DNA of 6,365 nucleotides from an uncultured Anaerovibrio sp. (GTDB lineage: Bacteria > Bacillota > Negativicutes > Selenomonadales > Selenomonadaceae): positions 1 to 6,365 of the forward strand of contig CACZYN010000113.1 of NCBI GenBank assembly GCA_902785445.1, read 5' to 3'. Positions 1 through 5,937 of this stretch are shown here, piece by piece. Under the pieces are notes generated by a model, which was not told where the DNA came from, made no database searches, and saw only the letters and a program-made list of their open reading frames with translations. Made by a program: the position numbers and the translations under genes. Every line of letters starts with the position of its first letter. Position 1 is the stretch's first letter.

Positions 1-182
1 TTCTCTGCCTGATAATCCGCCTGCTTGACATTTTGAGTAATAATCTTTTCTGTAACCCATGTCTGAAACTTCACCACATCAGCCCCGGCTTCCTTGGCTG
101 CCAAGCACAGCTTCTTGGCAATATTAATATCGCCATTATGGTTAACCCCTGCTTCTGCTATTATCAAACACTTATCCTTCAC
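1..182 (-). CDS. neuB: NeuB/LegI-type nonulosonic acid synthase, N-terminal part (3' end outside window)
   Basis: The first 60 residues of a phosphoenolpyruvate-dependent nonulosonate synthase, the family that condenses PEP with ManNAc or a 6-deoxy-diamino hexose to form sialic, legionaminic or pseudaminic acid. LIIAEAGVNHNGD at 6-18 is the hallmark first strand and PEP-site loop of the NeuB TIM barrel. AKEAGADVVKFQT at 29-41 is the second strand, and KQADYQ at 53-58 is a segment conserved among bacterial NeuB/LegI proteins. The gene runs off the window at position 1, so the C-terminal SAF antifreeze-like domain is not seen. The start is probably GTG at 182; an ATG at 197 would add five residues without a good ribosome site. 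A 41-base gap separates it from the acyltransferase. With LegC and a PtmE-like enzyme upstream, a legionaminate-type product is more likely than Neu5Ac, but the substrate-specific part is beyond the window. Confidence 0.95.
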   Translation of the reverse strand, partial: MKDKCLIIAEAGVNHNGDINIAKKLCLAAKEAGADVVKFQTWVTEKIITQNVKQADYQAE

Positions 183-190
183 TTTAGCCA

Positions 191-195
191 CTCCC
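191..195 (-). promoter_or_regulatory. Ribosome binding site deciding the neuB start
   Basis: GGGAG on the transcribed strand lies 8 bases before a GTG at 182. The upstream in-frame ATG at 197 has no purine-rich site before it (the preceding bases read TATGTAGTAC), and GGGAG overlaps that ATG's last base. Starting at the GTG gives MKDKCLIIAEAGVNHNGD, the usual compact N-terminus of LegI/NeuB proteins. Confidence 0.65.
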
Positions 196-223
196 ATGTA
201 CTACATACCAAAACTGTTATCCA

Positions 224-1285
224 CTAATATCTATATTTTAGTAATCTATTCCCGTAAATGTGTATTTTCTCATAGTTGTTTTGTTCCCAATCCTTACATA
301 GCTGTTCATATACAGGAACATTGAAAACCTCTTTTCCTATATAAAAATTTTCCAAATTTTTACTAAATGCTTTTTTGAACTTAAAAAGAGAATCTTCCTG
401 GGATGAGGATGTTCCTCCACCTAAGTGAAATTCCCTAATACCCCAAACGTGCATTTCACAAGCAGTTTTCCACAAAAGGTAATTATTGGCTCCCAAACTG
501 GAATAATTCCAATCGCTTCCTTCAAGGTGATAATGTCCATATTCCTTGGAATACATAAATATAGCAGCACAAATCAATTTGTCGTCTTTTCTTACAGTCC
601 CTAAAAAAGAACAATCCGAAAGATTCTCTCTAAGCTTTTTGAAATAGCTATCATCAAAAAAATAGAAATCATCCGCTACTAAGCGTTCCATCGTTTTTCT
701 GTATAAGGATATAAATTCCTCATATGAGTCGAAATCATATTCTGCCCTATATTCCAGCTGATTTTTTTCCGCCTTTCTTATCATGTTGCGATTTTTGGAC
801 GAAATCTGATTTTTCCATATATCTTCAATACTTTGGGACGTATCTATCGCAACAGTCTGTCGATCATATATCAATTGTGCACTGCCATTATTCTCCATTT
901 TACCATTGAACTCTTTAATAAGCTTTTCATTACTGAATAATGGATGGAAACGGCTAAACCCGCACACATAGTTATTTTCTCCCAAAAAATTATGTATAGC
1001 CTCAAAGGCATTATGACACCATTTCTCATCATCTGTATTGGCAACTGGTCCACCATACCCATAGGCAGTTTCAAAGTCATAATAGCCTCGTATCTCTCCA
1101 CGCAGATACGGCATTAACATCATATTATCGCCATCTACGCACATCGCACACAAAGCTTTATTTTTTTCGGTTTCATATAAGTTGAGATATTTTTTGGTAA
1201 AGTAAATATCTTGTTTATTAGCTGGGAATGAAACCAACAAATCATCCCAGTTATCTCTTATTTCACATTTCATCTCTGATGACAC
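224..1285 (-). CDS. FemAB/BioF2-like GNAT-fold acyl- or aminoacyltransferase
   Basis: A 353-residue protein, counted from the GTG at 1285, with two tandem GNAT-like halves as in FemAB/FemX and Acetyltransf_6 proteins. The N-terminal half has YYDFETAYGYGGPVAN (about 68-82), typical of the family's first lobe. SSKNRNMIRKAEKNQLE (162-178) is the basic K/R-N-x-x-R-K-A segment found in FemAB-like and exopolysaccharide CelD-like transferases. The C-terminal half has the core strand ICAAIFMY and the signature HLGGGTSSSQEDSLFKFKKAF (287-307). There is no signal peptide or membrane segment. In surface-sugar clusters such proteins transfer acyl or aminoacyl groups to a sugar amine, so it could replace the LegH N-acetyltransferase or add an extra group. 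The gene is AT-rich: my hand count of four 60-base lines gives about 34 percent GC, against about 45 percent in the LegC gene. Its overlap with the upstream PLP gene suggests one functional pair. Fold is well supported, substrate is not. Confidence 0.85.
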   Translation of the reverse strand: MSSEMKCEIRDNWDDLLVSFPANKQDIYFTKKYLNLYETEKNKALCAMCVDGDNMMLMPYLRGEIRGYYDFETAYGYGGPVANTDDEKWCHNAFEAIHNFLGENNYVCGFSRFHPLFSNEKLIKEFNGKMENNGSAQLIYDRQTVAIDTSQSIEDIWKNQISSKNRNMIRKAEKNQLEYRAEYDFDSYEEFISLYRKTMERLVADDFYFFDDSYFKKLRENLSDCSFLGTVRKDDKLICAAIFMYSKEYGHYHLEGSDWNYSSLGANNYLLWKTACEMHVWGIREFHLGGGTSSSQEDSLFKFKKAFSKNLENFYIGKEVFNVPVYEQLCKDWEQNNYEKIHIYGNRLLKYRY

Positions 1286-2285
1286 GCAATATCCTCTCCA
1301 TATCTGCTTCATCATATCTTTGATCACAAATCAGTGACAATTCGGTCACGTACAATTCATTATTGCCTTGCAGTTCTTTGCTTTCCACCGGCCAATGCAC
1401 TGGTGTAAATATATTTTCAGAAAAGAACCTTTTTCTTAACCTGTCCCGGTTTGGCACAATAATTGGTAAGAATAACGGGGTTTTAGCTTCATCGTATAGG
1501 TGCTGAACATTTAGCGCCTCCAATCCTTCATGCAATATTTTTGCATTTGCCCTACGCTTGGCTTGAATCAGATTAAAATCAATTTTTTTGAATAACTCAC
1601 AGCTAATATCAGAACATCTATACAGATACTCCGTATCCATCATAGCTTCCCCCTTTTCCAGCAATCCAAGGGCAACTGTTTCATCAATAAAATCACCATG
1701 ATTTTTTAGTAAATTACCCGCAGTCTTATACTGTACATAATTAGGTTGTTCCGTGAATTCCGACAACTTTCTTGTCCCATTCTTCCTTAGCACATCCGCT
1801 CCATCCGGTACAGCGAACCATTTTCGATAGCTGGTAAAACAATAATCATAATAACTATGCTGGCCAAAACCGTAATAGTTCTGCACATCATCCACAATTA
1901 TTGTCGTACGGGGAAATTCTCTACGTATTATGTCTATAGTATCACTCAAATCCACCAGACCGAAATAAGCTATTAGCAATACGGCCCAGGATTCACCATT
2001 ATAAGCCAACATCTTTCTTATATTATCCATATTTGGCAAAAAGTTATTGCCAACAGGATAATGCTTAAAAGAAGATCCCAACCTAGCTGGTACTTCTGCC
2101 ACAGATCTGCATAAATAATCTGGCAGAAGTATTCCTCTGAGTTTATTTGCTATCATATCCTTTAAAATAGCATAAAAACAGGTTCTCCCTAAGGAATATA
2201 CTGGCTCATTATTACCTATACTGTCCATCTGCAAAACATCAGCAGGAATAATAAATTCTCCGCCTATAACTTTTGTTCCAGACAT
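1263..2285 (-). CDS. Divergent DegT-like PLP-dependent (fold type I) protein of unknown substrate
   Basis: A 340-residue protein recognisable as an aspartate-aminotransferase-fold PLP enzyme distantly related to DegT/DnrJ/EryC1/StrS. SLGRTCFYAIL (31-41) stands where the PLP-phosphate helix begins. IIVDDVQNYYG (129-139) supplies the PLP-nitrogen Asp132 and Gln135, in the D-x-x-Q pattern of DegT enzymes. SYRKW (152-156) gives Lys155 as probable Schiff-base lysine, followed by VPDGADV in place of the usual glycine-rich GGA segment. The Asp-to-Lys distance of 23 is shorter than the 28 or so I expect in DegT enzymes, so the intervening loop is trimmed. It is shorter than LegC and clearly not its duplicate. 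The ATG at 2285 has AAAGGAG 12 bases upstream, somewhat far, with no in-frame alternative start nearby. The 3' end overlaps the acyltransferase gene, implying they act together. It could be an aminotransferase, a beta-eliminating enzyme or a decarboxylase. Fold is fairly sure, reaction unknown. Confidence 0.8.
   Translation of the reverse strand: MSGTKVIGGEFIIPADVLQMDSIGNNEPVYSLGRTCFYAILKDMIANKLRGILLPDYLCRSVAEVPARLGSSFKHYPVGNNFLPNMDNIRKMLAYNGESWAVLLIAYFGLVDLSDTIDIIRREFPRTTIIVDDVQNYYGFGQHSYYDYCFTSYRKWFAVPDGADVLRKNGTRKLSEFTEQPNYVQYKTAGNLLKNHGDFIDETVALGLLEKGEAMMDTEYLYRCSDISCELFKKIDFNLIQAKRRANAKILHEGLEALNVQHLYDEAKTPLFLPIIVPNRDRLRKRFFSENIFTPVHWPVESKELQGNNELYVTELSLICDQRYDEADMERILRVIRDEM
1293..1299 (-). 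promoter_or_regulatory. Ribosome binding site deciding the FemAB-like start
   Basis: GGAGAGG on the transcribed strand lies inside the 3' end of the upstream PLP gene and 7 bases before an in-frame GTG at 1285. No other in-frame start (ATGs at 1327, 1315, 1312 and 1273) has a comparable site at normal spacing; for the ATG at 1273 it would be 19 bases away. This supports GTG initiation with a 23-base overlap and translational coupling. Confidence 0.7.
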
Positions 2286-2336
2286 TTGCCAATAACACTC
2301 CTTTAGACAGAACCCAACAATTACATAAAGATAATC

Positions 2337-3416
2337 TTATTTCTCAGAAATTATATTCAACTTCTGCTCCATGCGCTTCATTTCCTCAAACTCACCCATA
2401 TCCAGGAAAGAATCCTCACTTACAGGATAAGTCCCCACCTTGCCACCTTGATGCATCACCTTTTCCACCAAATGAGTCATATGGAACATGGTATCATCTG
2501 GTATCAAATCGATGGTATCAGGATTTATTACATACATTCCTGTATTGATAAAATACGATAGCGTTGGTTTTTCATCCATAGATAGTATCTCGCCATATTC
2601 ACCGGAATTAACCACCCCATAAGGGACCGTGATATTTTTTAAAGCCGTAACCATAGTAATATCATTGCCAGACTTGATATGATGCTCATAAATGTCACCG
2701 TAATCAGCCCGGATAAGGGCATCACAGTTGGTTACAAACAGCGGCTGTTTAAACTTTTCCTTGATGAGCTTAACACTGCCACCAGTCCCAAGGGGCTTGT
2801 CTTCCTCCACAAATACCACTTCATAGGCTGGATTAAGGTCGTTGAAATACGATCTCAACATTCCCTTTTTGTAATTCACAGTCATAAAGTACCTATCGAT
2901 ACCATATTCCACATAGCAATCAATAATCCGTTCCACAATAGGGGTGTCACCAATTGGAATCAAAGGTTTCGGCAAAATTTTAGTATAAGGATAAAGCCTT
3001 GTTCCTTTACCACCAGCCATTATAACAACAGGAGTGCCTTTTAAGTTTTTTTTCTTGCTCTTTATTTTACTAACTTCTCGGGATAGAACAATATCAACAA
3101 TCATATTATTACAATCTACTATTGGAATAGCTGTAATAATCTTTTCCAACATTATCGCCTTAGCATTGGACTTCTCATTTTCAGTTAAATAAATGGGATT
3201 TTTGTGCATAACACTTTCTGCTGAGGCAGACACATCACCACCTTTTAATATCCAGCGACGAATATCGCCATCTGTGATGCATCCAACCAACCTCGCAGAT
3301 CCATCCACAATAAAAATCAGCCCAGCTTCAGCAGCATGGCCATCTATTATAGCCATGGCCTCCACAACAGTCAAAGGCAACTTACTTGTGAATTCCTTTA
3401 TTCGCTCCTTATTCAT
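2337..3416 (-). CDS. ptmE: PtmE-like CBS-domain sugar-1-phosphate nucleotidyltransferase
   Basis: A 359-residue fusion of two CBS domains and a sugar nucleotidyltransferase. The CBS pair covers roughly residues 13-118 (FIVDGSARLVGCITDGDIRR in the first; IPIVDCNNMIVDIV in the second). The catalytic domain starts at 128 with MAGGKGTRL at 133-141 (NTP binding), PKP at 149-151, LGTGGS at 209-214, NCD at 230-232 (metal and nucleotide), EKP at 282-284 and LDMGEFEEM near 338. The same CBS-NTP layout is found in Campylobacter PtmE, the GlcN-1-phosphate guanylyltransferase of the legionaminic acid pathway, so GDP-GlcN(Ac) formation is a fair guess. A related guanylyl- or uridylyltransferase acting on another sugar phosphate is possible. 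The CBS pair probably senses adenine nucleotides and tunes activity, by family knowledge. An A8 run on the sense strand sits in the Lys-rich linker (residues 119-124) between the two modules. A 51-base gap follows. Confidence 0.9.
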   Translation of the reverse strand: MNKERIKEFTSKLPLTVVEAMAIIDGHAAEAGLIFIVDGSARLVGCITDGDIRRWILKGGDVSASAESVMHKNPIYLTENEKSNAKAIMLEKIITAIPIVDCNNMIVDIVLSREVSKIKSKKKNLKGTPVVIMAGGKGTRLYPYTKILPKPLIPIGDTPIVERIIDCYVEYGIDRYFMTVNYKKGMLRSYFNDLNPAYEVVFVEEDKPLGTGGSVKLIKEKFKQPLFVTNCDALIRADYGDIYEHHIKSGNDITMVTALKNITVPYGVVNSGEYGEILSMDEKPTLSYFINTGMYVINPDTIDLIPDDTMFHMTHLVEKVMHQGGKVGTYPVSEDSFLDMGEFEEMKRMEQKLNIISEK

Positions 3417-4608
3417 GAGCAAACTCCCCCAACACTTTTTTTACCTGATTTGCCACATACTCAATATCTTCCTTAGAAATCTGAGTACTGGAGGGCAGAT
3501 TCAAAATTCTTTCGGCATAATATGGTGCCTTTTCCAGCTTATAAGTCACCTCATGCTGATACGGAACCTGTTCATTGATTAGTCCCCAAATGGCTCTGGT
3601 CTGCACTCCACACTTCTCCAGAGCAGTAATAATCTCCCGCATGGAGGCCTTCACCTTATCCCGGTTTATTTCCAGGGAATAGAACCACATGTTGGAATCA
3701 ATATCTTCACAGAAGCCAATCATTTTACCCAAATCAAATCCCTCGAATAAGCCACAATACAGCTGGTGATTGGCCTGCTTACGACGAATAAACTCAGGCA
3801 ATTCCTCCATCTGAGCCACACCTAACGCTGCCTGTAAATTGGTCATACGATAATTGTAGCCCACTTCATTATGAATATAATAGTGAACATCATCCTTGGC
3901 CTGGGTAGACAGATATCTGATGTGATCTACCACCGTAGTATCATTGGCCGTAACTGCACCACCACCACCAGTGGTAATAATCTTATTGCCATTAAATGAA
4001 TAGCACCCAAAATCACCAATGGTACCAGCATACTTGCCAGCCAACAGCCCCGAAGTATACTTACTTCCCAAGGCCTCAGTGGCATCCTCAATTACCTTTA
4101 AGTTGTATTTCTTGGCAATATCCATAATGGCCATCATATCCGCCATATTGCCAAAGACATGAACTACAACTACAGCCTTAACTCGCTGATTATTATATCT
4201 AAGCTGGGAGCCATCAAAGCTACACTCATTTTCACAAAATGCCTGTAATTTTACCGGATCCATACAAAAGCTGTCATCACAGTCAATAAATACTGGAGTG
4301 GCGAACTGATATTTTACTGGATTTACCGCTGCAATAAAGGTAAGTGGTGGAACCAATACCACATCTCCAGGCCTCACTCCAGCCTCCACCATGGAAAGAT
4401 GCAGAGCAGCTGTACCGCTCTGACAAGCCGCCACATTATCTGTATGCAAAAATTCCGCAAGTTTTTCCTCCAGCTTGGTAATATAGGCACCACCAGTGGA
4501 AACCCACCCCTGGTCGATGGCATCGTCCACATATTTTCTTTCGTTACCCTCAAAATTTGGTATTGATAAAGGTACAAATCTGCTCACATTTACATCTCCC
4601 GTTAACAT
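3409..4608 (-). CDS. legC: LegC-type sugar aminotransferase (DegT/DnrJ/EryC1/StrS family)
   Basis: A 399-residue PLP-dependent aminotransferase predicted to add an amino group at C4 of the NDP-4-keto-6-deoxy-HexNAc made by the preceding dehydratase, with glutamate as donor. The N-terminus VPLSIPNFEGNERKYV, then GWVSTGG, is the start typical of LegC-family enzymes. SGTAALH at 64-70 binds the PLP phosphate, ED at 174-175 holds the pyridine nitrogen, and Lys209 in SFNGNKIITTGGGG is the Schiff-base lysine. RYLSTQAKDD and NYRMTNLQAALGVAQ are further family landmarks. Length is normal. Compared with many relatives there is a slightly longer segment around 125-142 (CENECSFDGSQLRYNN). The ATG at 4608 has AAAGGAG at 8 bases, within a hairpin. 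The 3' end overlaps the nucleotidyltransferase start by 8 bases. Legionaminic-type precursor synthesis is the best reading; related enzymes making bacillosamine or perosamine precursors are less likely given the NeuB homologue in the operon. Confidence 0.9.
   Translation of the reverse strand: MLTGDVNVSRFVPLSIPNFEGNERKYVDDAIDQGWVSTGGAYITKLEEKLAEFLHTDNVAACQSGTAALHLSMVEAGVRPGDVVLVPPLTFIAAVNPVKYQFATPVFIDCDDSFCMDPVKLQAFCENECSFDGSQLRYNNQRVKAVVVVHVFGNMADMMAIMDIAKKYNLKVIEDATEALGSKYTSGLLAGKYAGTIGDFGCYSFNGNKIITTGGGGAVTANDTTVVDHIRYLSTQAKDDVHYYIHNEVGYNYRMTNLQAALGVAQMEELPEFIRRKQANHQLYCGLFEGFDLGKMIGFCEDIDSNMWFYSLEINRDKVKASMREIITALEKCGVQTRAIWGLINEQVPYQHEVTYKLEKAPYYAERILNLPSSTQISKEDIEYVANQVKKVLGEFAHE
3424..3430 (-). 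promoter_or_regulatory. Ribosome binding site deciding the ptmE-like start
   Basis: GGGGGAG on the transcribed strand lies within the last codons of the aminotransferase gene and 7 bases before the ATG at 3416. This favours that ATG over the in-frame TTG at 3422, which would be almost in contact with the site. The arrangement, with 8 bases of overlap, suggests translational coupling of the two genes. Confidence 0.75.
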
Positions 4609-4686
4609 TATGCCTTCTCCTTTGGAGAAGCACCCTACGGGTACTAGGATTCGCCGTCGGTGCCAATCAACTAGACGGATGAGGTC
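4609..4686 (-). repeat. Palindromic intergenic element, probable interspersed repeat copy
   Basis: The whole 78-base gap between the dehydratase stop and the LegC start is structured. Read on the transcribed strand it starts GACCTCATCCGTC and ends CTTCTCCAAAGGAGAAG plus GCATA. Inside are CCGTC and GACGG arms about 15 bases apart, two CTAG tetramers, a hairpin with arms GTACCC and GGGTGC (one G-U pair, loop GTA), and immediately after it a perfect 7-bp hairpin with loop AAA. From memory, the frame of CTCATCCGTC at one end and a CTTCTCC/GGAGAAG palindrome at the other resembles short interspersed elements common in intergenic gaps of gut Firmicutes. Only one copy is present here, so repeat status is an inference. 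It has no trailing T-run and so is not a typical intrinsic terminator. Confidence 0.6.
4614..4630 (-). promoter_or_regulatory. Hairpin enclosing the Shine-Dalgarno site of the LegC-like gene
   Basis: On the transcribed strand CTTCTCC, loop AAA, GGAGAAG forms a perfect 7-bp stem. The ribosome binding sequence AAAGGAG (4617-4623) spans the loop and one arm and lies 8 bases before the ATG at 4608, which is ideal spacing. Because the site is paired with its own complement just upstream, the hairpin could limit translation initiation of the aminotransferase. The sequence and pairing are seen directly; the regulatory effect is inferred. Confidence 0.6.
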
Positions 4687-5895
4687 TTACATCTTACTAT
4701 CTAGCGACTTCCCCGTCTCAATATGCTCAAAGTTTGGCAAATACTCCGCCAAAATAGCCACCACCTCTTCCTTGGTAGTGCTATCCTTCTCAAACACAGC
4801 CGTTAATTTTTCAAATAACGCATTAACTTTTGCTTTGTCAGGTATATCCTTGTCAGTCACCACCCCCAAAGATTTCAGGCGATTCATCTCCACGTTCTCA
4901 GAATCTGTGTAAAATTCCTCATAGGCCTTTTCGCCGGAAGTATTGGAACCAGAATAATGAACTGGATATTGCTTGCTGCCTTTTCTCAATTCGGCCGCTT
5001 TTTTGATAGCCTCTTCATCACTATCACATTCCAATACTTCATAACCATGCTCTTTGAGGAAGGCTGTTGCAATCTTGTCAAAGGTCATCATCTGGGCTTC
5101 TTCCAAACGAGGGAAGAATATTTCCCGATTATTCCCCAGCATACAGGAAAGCATACAAATCTGTCCGCTCTCCTCCGGCGATACAAAATACCGCTTCACA
5201 TCAGAGGGTGCACTTATTGGCTGCAGCTTCTGCAATCTGGCTATAAAGCCTGCTGGGAGTGACCCATTAGAAAAGGCCACATTGGCAAAACGGGCTGTCT
5301 TTACCGGGAACTTATCTGAATATGCAAATATAACATCCTCCATTATACGCTTGCTGGCTCCCATGATATTTACCGGGTTTGCCGCTTTATCCGTAGAAAC
5401 ACAAAAATACTCCTCCGGTGGCAGCTCTGCCAACAAATCAAGGAGCTTTTTCGCCTGTAATACATTGTTTTGCAAAAGTGCTTCTACCGAATAAATATCC
5501 TTCTCCGAGCGAACATGCTTGTGTGCGGAAAAATTGGCCACAATATCAAAACCGCCACGACTTCTGAACATCTTTTCAAACACAGGAGATGCAAAATTCA
5601 TAGGGTATGGTACATAATCTTCTGGTACATACATACCTTTTGTTGAACGGAGGTCACGGGTCAACTCCGCCAAACCATTTTCATTTGTATCTACTACGAC
5701 AAGAGTAGCAGGCTTAAATGGCAGTATCGCTTTGATAAAGGACGAGCCAATAGATCCAGCCCCACCAATAACTAAAACGTTTTTTCCAGCTATTTTTTTA
5801 CTTAACTGCTCTTTATTTGCTTCGATATCCTCAAGGAACATACTTTGTTCCCGCTTGGTAACGTATTTGTTTATGAAATCATCTAAACTAAACAT
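4687..5895 (-). CDS. Short CapD/FlaA1-type nucleotide-sugar 4,6-dehydratase (Polysacc_synt_2, extended SDR)
   Basis: A 402-residue soluble enzyme predicted to convert an NDP-HexNAc, classically UDP-GlcNAc, to the 4-keto-6-deoxy sugar. A Rossmann fold begins near residue 38 with GGAGSIG at 44-50, and an acidic D69 ends the second strand for the NAD(P) ribose. The catalytic segment reads STDK at 167-170, followed by MGASK at 178-182. Asp169, Lys170 and Met178 have the spacing of Asp132, Lys133 and Tyr141 in FlaA1. Met therefore replaces Tyr, as in the Ser-Met-Lys enzymes WbpM and PglF. Unlike those it has no N-terminal membrane domain. About 70 C-terminal residues (330-402) follow the SDR core and end in a charged helical tail. 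The ATG at 5895 has only a weak TGGTGA upstream. A Met at residue 19 is an alternative but has no better site. It sits directly upstream of a LegC-type aminotransferase, which would use its keto product. Family is clear; the nucleotide (UDP or GDP) is not. Confidence 0.9.
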   Translation of the reverse strand: MFSLDDFINKYVTKREQSMFLEDIEANKEQLSKKIAGKNVLVIGGAGSIGSSFIKAILPFKPATLVVVDTNENGLAELTRDLRSTKGMYVPEDYVPYPMNFASPVFEKMFRSRGGFDIVANFSAHKHVRSEKDIYSVEALLQNNVLQAKKLLDLLAELPPEEYFCVSTDKAANPVNIMGASKRIMEDVIFAYSDKFPVKTARFANVAFSNGSLPAGFIARLQKLQPISAPSDVKRYFVSPEESGQICMLSCMLGNNREIFFPRLEEAQMMTFDKIATAFLKEHGYEVLECDSDEEAIKKAAELRKGSKQYPVHYSGSNTSGEKAYEEFYTDSENVEMNRLKSLGVVTDKDIPDKAKVNALFEKLTAVFEKDSTTKEEVVAILAEYLPNFEHIETGKSLDSKM

Positions 5896-5937
5896 TTTAC
5901 ACTAATCACCATACATGAAGAAAATAAAAAAATATCT

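Noticed and set aside
33..324. Two small plus-strand reading frames at the left edge
   Set aside because: The minus strand here encodes the NeuB signature AEAGVNHNGD and the end of the acyltransferase, which account for the sequence.
1286..1327. ATG at 1327 as the start of the FemAB-like gene
   Set aside because: It would overlap the PLP gene by 65 bases and lacks a ribosome site, while GTG at 1285 has GGAGAGG at 7 bases.
2679..3044. Open reading frame of 121 codons on the plus strand
   Set aside because: It lies wholly antisense to the nucleotidyltransferase gene, whose motifs are clear, and its translation shows no recognisable domain.
4609..4686. Intrinsic terminator or riboswitch between dehydratase and legC
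   Set aside because: The hairpins are not followed by a U-tract, and the sequence does not match any riboswitch class I can recognise; a repeat element fits better.
4496..4912. Plus-strand reading frame crossing the legC start, intergenic element and dehydratase end
   Set aside because: It spans two well-supported genes on the other strand, has no ribosome site I can defend and no family features.
5054..5494. Open reading frame of 146 codons on the plus strand
   Set aside because: It is antisense to the dehydratase catalytic region and is explained by codon composition of that gene.
5896..5937. T-rich stretch after the oxidoreductase stop as an intrinsic terminator
   Set aside because: There is a T-run on the transcribed strand but no GC-rich stem before it, so I do not call a terminator.
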